From Cynocephalus volans (Eukaryota > Chordata > Mammalia > Dermoptera > Cynocephalidae): a stretch of DNA of 64,000 nucleotides. The stretch is from the NCBI RefSeq assembly GCF_027409185.1, contig NC_084475.1, forward strand, positions 15,582,130 to 15,646,129, read 5' to 3'. Of this stretch, positions 59,527 through 64,000 are shown in pieces; position 1 is the first letter of the stretch; each line of letters opens with the position of its first letter. Under the pieces are notes generated by a model. The model was not told the origin of the DNA, searched no databases, and saw only the letters and a list, made by a program, of their open reading frames with translations. The translations under genes and the position numbers were made by a program.

Positions 59527-59729
59527 CTGAGGAAAGACAGAAGACCCAAGGCCCAGAGACCTCAGCACCAGCACCAAGGGGCCAGGCAGCTCCTCCAGGT
59601 TCCCAGTGGCCCCCTTCCAGCTCCTCCTCTGCAGGTCCCATCCTGGCCTCACCCCTACTCCCCTCCATCCCCTGACACCAATCATGCTGCGGCCCCCTCC
59701 TCCCCGACCCGGCTACTGTGCGCACTCAC

Positions 59730-59852
59730 CAGCACCACGGCGTGGTAGGCTTCCCGCAGCTCTGGCACCGTCACGTCCCTGCCCACCACCACGTTGCCCC
59801 GGAAGGCACAGCGGTCAGAGTGGGCCGTCTGGGTAAACGTGTTGATGACATT
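59730..59852 (-). CDS. FDXR: FDXR coding exon 4
   Basis: 123 nt in phase 0, reading [20 protein letters not shown] then [20 protein letters not shown] and L. Acceptor tccctggcag, donor CTG|gtgagt. Confidence 0.95.
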
Positions 59853-60068
59853 CTGCCAGGGACCCCCAGAGTGGGAGGGGTTAGAGGGTGAGGCAACTCC
59901 AGGGACGATGCCTGCAGCACCCTCACCCCGCAGTGTCCCCAGGATGAAACCTGGGTGGCATCCACACAGAGGTAAGGAGGGGTCATTCCATCCAGCCAAG
60001 GAGCCTCCTAACCTCCTCACATTGACCAAAGTCTCCAAACCCCGCTCTCCGTGCCCAGAGAGACCCAC

Positions 60069-60164
60069 CTTCACCTCGGGGTGGTCGGGCGCCACACCAA
60101 AGCGCACCAGGCCGAAGGGCATGAGCTGCTTCTCATAGATGTCCACGTGGGCCTGGCTGTGGTG
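60069..60164 (-). CDS. FDXR: FDXR coding exon 3 (FAD-binding domain)
   Basis: 96 nt in phase 0, reading [20 protein letters not shown] then [18 protein letters not shown] follows the FAD-binding beta strand, with the glutamate expected to bind the FAD ribose. It is the most 5' FDXR exon found here. The acceptor ctcccccag shows an upstream exon exists, but none was recognised up to 64,000. Confidence 0.95.
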
Positions 60165-60814
60165 CTGGGGGAGAGGGTGGCAGCTGGTGGGGCTGAGGGA
60201 GAGGCTGGGACCCCACAGGTCCTCCCTTCCCCAGAGCAGGAGAGCTCAGCTCAGTGGCTGAGGACACAAGGAGGCTTGGACTCTGTACAAGGAGAAAGAG
60301 CTCCCCTTGACTCTCCATCTGTCCAGAGAGACAGACAAGGGGAATGGGGTGGCATAAGCAGCAGGAGGAGCTGAGGTCAGACCACAAGAAGGACTGCTGA
60401 CCCATGAAGCCTGGGAGAAATTTGGCCAACTAAGGAGAGCTGTGGCTTCCCCTCCACTCAAGGTGTATCAGGGGAGCTTTTCCATCTACTTGGGTCAGGA
60501 GGGATCCACAGCCCTGCCCTACAACTCTTTGACACTTCTAGAAATGCCCAGCCAATCTGATGGCCTGAGAACTGCCCTTTGAAATTTATACCTGCCTAAG
60601 CTCTAGTGTCCAAGATCATCTGGAAAGAGGACCAGCAGGACATGGAGTGGGGGGCACAGCTGAGATATGTGGGGGACAGAGCTGGGGCACACGGGGGACA
60701 GAGAGATACACAAATGGCCCTATTCCCAGTGTTAGAATAAATACTGTCATTTATACAGTGGTTCCATGTTGACTATCCTCCTGGGGCACCTCGAGGGGAG
60801 GCACAGAAGGCACA

Positions 60815-60985
60815 GGGTTGGGGATCAGGCAGACAAGTACGGTCTGGCTCTGCCACCAGCCAGCCACGTGACCCTGGCAAGTCCCAGGATCTCCCCAGGT
60901 CTTGGTCTCCTCCTCTGCAAACTGGGACGGATAACGGTTCCCTCATCAGGTTGCTGGGAAGCACCCAGGAGCTCAGGATGGTGAG
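60815..60985 (+). repeat. MIR in FDXR intron
   Basis: gtctggctctgccaccagcc, cacgtgaccctggcaagtcc and cctcctctgcaaactgggac. Confidence 0.7.
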
Positions 60986-61309
60986 AGACTCTAGGCCACA
61001 AGCAGGTCTGGAGTAAAGCTGGGCTTCCTATGGGTGCCACCACCCTGCCCCCACCCCATCCCAGGCTCTTGCTGTAACCCCTCCTGCTTCAACTGGACTC
61101 AAGGCAAACGAGCTCCTGCCCTCCAGTCCTCACCCCAACAAAGGCTCACACACCTCGCCTTTGTCCAAATCTCTTTTGCCCTCCACTACACTGCCTGCAC
61201 CCAAGCCCAGTCCCCCACCCATCCATCCATACCTCCTGCCTCTCCCCAACCCACAGGGGGGCACCCAAACCACCTCCTCCAAACCCCAGGGATGTTGTCC
61301 CTATGAAGA

Positions 61310-61480
61310 GCTCTGGCCTTGGAGCCAAACAGCTATGGGCGCCAATCCCAGCTCCCCCATAACTGGCTCTGTGCCACGGGAAAAGTTTCTTAACATCTCT
61401 GTAAGACAGAAGACCCCTCTGGCATCATGCTCAAGGCTAGATGAGTAAAGCCTAGAGCACTCAGCCCAGGGCTCAACCCA
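61310..61480 (+). repeat. MIR in FDXR intron
   Basis: tctggccttggagccaaaca, taactggctctgtgccacgg, gaaaagtttcttaacatctc and the tail agagcactcagcccagggct. Confidence 0.65.
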
Positions 61481-61544
61481 CCGAGCGCGTTCGTGCAGGG
61501 TAAGCTACCATTACTGTTACTGTGGTTGTTGTTGTCACAAGTCA

Positions 61545-62045
61545 CTGCCTTGTTCAAAACCCTGCCCTTGCTGCCCATTCCCATGGGACAGAGTTCAAAC
61601 TGCTCAGCCTGGCGGTCAGCACCTTACACAATCTGAACTCTTCTTTATCTTCCATTCTTTTCTGTACGAGTCCCACTGCTATGCTCAGGGCCACCTCCAT
61701 AATGCTGAATCATCTGGACATTTTTACCCTTTATTTCACCAAGGCTAAGGGTTCCAATCCCCTTGTCCTCTAGCCATCATACCTCCATGTCACACAGCTG
61801 ACCTCATCCTCCGGGAAACTTTCCTCACGGTTCCCTCCTGTCCCTCCAGCTGTTCCCTCTAACAAGGACATTCTCTGGGGTTCTTCCGATCTGGGACCCC
61901 TCCCTTCTCCCTGGGCACACACTCCCTGGGAGGTCTTACTCACTCCCTCCTGTGACCTCGAATTTCCTTGGACTTACTGGTGCTATTCCACTCTCTCTCC
62001 TGCCCAGATCTCTCCCCAAGCTCCTGAGACCCATGGATGTCTCAC
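61545..62045 (+). repeat. L2 LINE fragment
   Basis: ccttgttcaaaaccctgccc, gggacagagttcaaactgct and gtcagcaccttacacaatct open a typical L2 segment, which decays towards 62,045. Confidence 0.55.
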
Positions 62046-62269
62046 TCCATCAAAATTAAAGACAAATCTCCCTCTCCCAAACCTCTCTCCTTCTCCTGTG
62101 TTCCCATCCACCCATCCACCTGGATCCTCCCTGGGGCTCCTGACTCCCCTGTCCCATCAATCCTACATCCTCTCCCCTACTGCTAGCTGCCAGCCCAGCT
62201 CCCCACTGCTCTCTTGGCCCCCAGCCCTGCCTATATCTACCCAACAGGCAGAGAGAGCACCCCAGAAAA

Positions 62270-62372
62270 TCCCCTGGAGCATTTAAAATTACTGATTCCT
62301 AGGCCCCAGCCACAGAGTTTGATTAGGTCTAGCTAGGCCCAGAAATGTGCATTTTAATAAGTCCCAGGGAGG
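62270..62372. mobile_element. MER5/MER20-like hAT fragment
   Basis: ggagcatttaaaattactga, cctaggccccagccacagag and gaaatgtgcattttaataag resemble non-autonomous hAT elements. It is short and diverged. Confidence 0.5.
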
Positions 62373-62449
62373 GAGGGAGGGGCCGTGGACAGCATCCAGA
62401 GAAACCTGTCTGAGTCCAAAGCCTGGTCAGCGGCCTCCAAGCCCCCCAG

Positions 62450-62893
62450 GATCTGAGCGCCACCTGCCTCCTCAGCCTCAACTCTCACCTCTTCACTCCT
62501 CACTGCACACACCTACCTTCCAGAACTTGCCTTTTCCCCAAAGGGCCATTCTCTCCCTCCTCTGGCCTTTGTCCGTGCAGTTCCCTGTGCCTGGGACACT
62601 CGTGTCATTCTATCCCCTGACCTGACATCTCCTACTGTCCTTCAGTCTGCAATCTGGACATCTCTTCCTCAGGACTGGGTGAGGTGGCTCCTCTCTCTAC
62701 CCCCCCGTGCCTGCGCTTACACCCATCCGAGCCCTAAAACACCTTGTAAACCAACCACCTGCCCCCTCACGTTGGAATGTTAGGTCTTTGAGCACAGGGA
62801 GCAAGTCTGTCCTGTTCGCCCCCATGTTCCCAGTGCGGCCTGTGCCCAGAATATGTCAATGTCCAGTAAATGATTATTGAATGAATGACTGAA
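62450..62893 (+). repeat. L2 LINE 3' segment
   Basis: From cctttgtccgtgcagttccc to the tail gttaggtctttgagcacagg and gattattgaatgaatgactg. A long, fairly well-preserved L2 end. Confidence 0.65.
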
Positions 62894-62919
62894 TATCCTA
62901 GCATGGTGCGTAAGGGCAG

Positions 62920-63085
62920 GGCTCTGCTATTCGCTCAGATCCCAGCACCTTCCCTTCTCAGCAGTGGAAACTTGGACAACCTCGCTCAGCTAGTGCCTCA
63001 CCTGTGAAGCGAGAGTCATGACACCTGCTTCACAGGTTGTCGTGAGGATGCTATGAGATGTACTCAGTGCCTAACTCAAGCTAAA
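62920..63085 (+). repeat. MIR in FDXR intron
   Basis: acttggacaacctcgctcag, gcctcacctgtgaagcgaga, caggttgtcgtgaggatgct and actcagtgcctaactc. Confidence 0.6.
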
Positions 63086-63608
63086 TGCCACTGCCCCAAA
63101 CGTGCCACACAGTCCTATCTTAAGAGCATAGCCAGTAGCCTGGAGCTCCCAGTGGGCAAGGATCAGCTCCTAACTGGCCTGTGTCCATTTCACAAGGAAA
63201 AGCGCATGCAAGTGTCTACCGGCCAAGTGCAGGCCAGAGCCTTTGCTCACATAGGGGGTGCCAACAACCCTGCCTTAAAGGTCTGCTCTCCCCCTCCCAA
63301 AATTTCAGGCTCAGCTAACACAATGGCCTTTACACAGAGCCCTCCAGGTCCTCCCCACCCCCCATAGCTCCCCAGTCTCCATCCCAGTGGCCAGGCTGTC
63401 CTCCCACGCAGCAGTTTGACTGTGACCTTGCTTTCCAGGATGACTCCCCACACTTGGGTAGCCCTCCCCAAAGCCTGTGGCCTTCAATGCAGCTCAAATG
63501 CATCTTCTCCAGGAAACAGTTTCTCATTGACCCCATCTGACTCAGCTCATTCATTGTAACTAGCTCTTTCACCTGTGTTACTTGGGAGGCATGCATGGGT
63601 CACTGTAG

Positions 63609-64000
63609 TGGATTGAATTATGTCCCCCCAAAACTCACTGAAGCTTGAATTATGTCCCCCAAGTTTTATGTATTAGAAACTTAGCCACGGGGGGGAGCTG
63701 CAAAAAAAAAGAAACTTGGTCCCCACTTTGACTGTTAAGAGGGTGGGAAATCCTATTATGGTAATTGAAAGGTGGAGCCTTGAAGAAGTGATTGGATTGT
63801 AGGACCATGCAGTAGTGAATGGATTAAAAATGGTGGTCAGAGGCGTGGTTCTGAGGGCTTTAAAAGAAGAGGAGAGTCTGTCTCTCCCTTTGCTTCCACC
63901 ATCTTGCAATGTGAGACCACTGGGTCACTGTCGCCACTACCAGATAAACTTTGGACTTCCTAGTCTCTGAGACTGGGAAGCAATAAGTTTCATTTTCTTT
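63609..64000 (+). mobile_element. MaLR-type LTR, truncated by window end
   Basis: It shows the layout of MaLR LTRs: ttgaattatgtccccc near the start, ggtggagccttgaagaag, ccatcttgcaatgtgagacc, and a tail with ccagataaactttggacttc and gcaataagtttc. The LTR end lies beyond 64,000. The ttgaattatgtccccc block occurs twice (63,613 and 63,645), a local duplication. Confidence 0.65.

Larger units (their letters stand above)
60165..64000 (-). other. FDXR: FDXR 5' intron sequence (exons 1-2 not seen)
   Basis: Nothing matches the exon that should encode the ICVVGSGPAG FAD loop or the mitochondrial presequence. The stretch is packed with old repeats: MIR at 60,815, 61,310 and 62,920; L2 at 61,545 and 62,450; a MER5-like piece at 62,270; and a MaLR LTR from 63,609. 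It is best read as one large FDXR intron running off the window. Confidence 0.6.

Overview
The window is mammalian genomic DNA. It has split genes with GT-AG introns, CpG islands, and old mammalian repeats (MIR, L2, MER5-like, MaLR LTRs). I recognised three protein-coding genes, in the order known from human chromosome 17q25.1: TMEM104 (+ strand, 3' part only), GRIN2C (- strand, complete coding sequence) and FDXR (- strand, lacking its 5' exons). There are no Alu elements and no rodent B1/B2. Two young SINEs with perfect target-site duplications are built only from tRNA-Ile-like units, one monomeric and one dimeric. That is the structure described for the CYN/t-SINE family of colugos (Dermoptera), so my best inference is a flying lemur (Galeopterus or Cynocephalus). 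This rests on recalled family structure, not on a database match.

Layout. Positions 1-17,086 are non-coding sequence read as a TMEM104 intron. A 94-nt TMEM104 exon lies at 17,087-17,180, followed by a 14-kb intron. The TMEM104 terminal exon starts at 31,222, its stop codon is at 31,980-31,982, and its 3' UTR probably ends near 33,905. The convergent intergenic gap is about 33.9-37.36 kb. GRIN2C runs leftward from a CpG island (52.6-55.1 kb): a probable non-coding first exon upstream of a donor at 54,700, then twelve coding exons from 48,935 down to a stop at 37,794. The joined exons total 3,699 nt (1,232 residues) and keep phase at every junction. FDXR is also on the minus strand, with ten coding exons from 60,164 down to 56,068. 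Its reading frame stays open across all junctions (1,302 nt, 433 residues). The mitochondrial presequence and first Rossmann exons are not seen and probably lie beyond 64,000.

The three genes do unrelated jobs. TMEM104 is a predicted multi-pass amino-acid-transporter-like membrane protein. GRIN2C encodes the GluN2C subunit of NMDA glutamate receptors. FDXR is mitochondrial NADPH:adrenodoxin oxidoreductase. They share a locus because of conserved synteny, not as an operon. FDXR and GRIN2C are head-to-tail, with about 1 kb between the FDXR poly(A) site and the likely GRIN2C first exon.

I found no clearly new biological system. The most noteworthy items are the lineage-diagnostic tRNA-Ile SINEs, a short palindromic mariner-like element, several CNE-like or MEF2-site intronic stretches, GC-box repeats abutting GRIN2C exon 3, and a long antisense open frame over the last GRIN2C exon.
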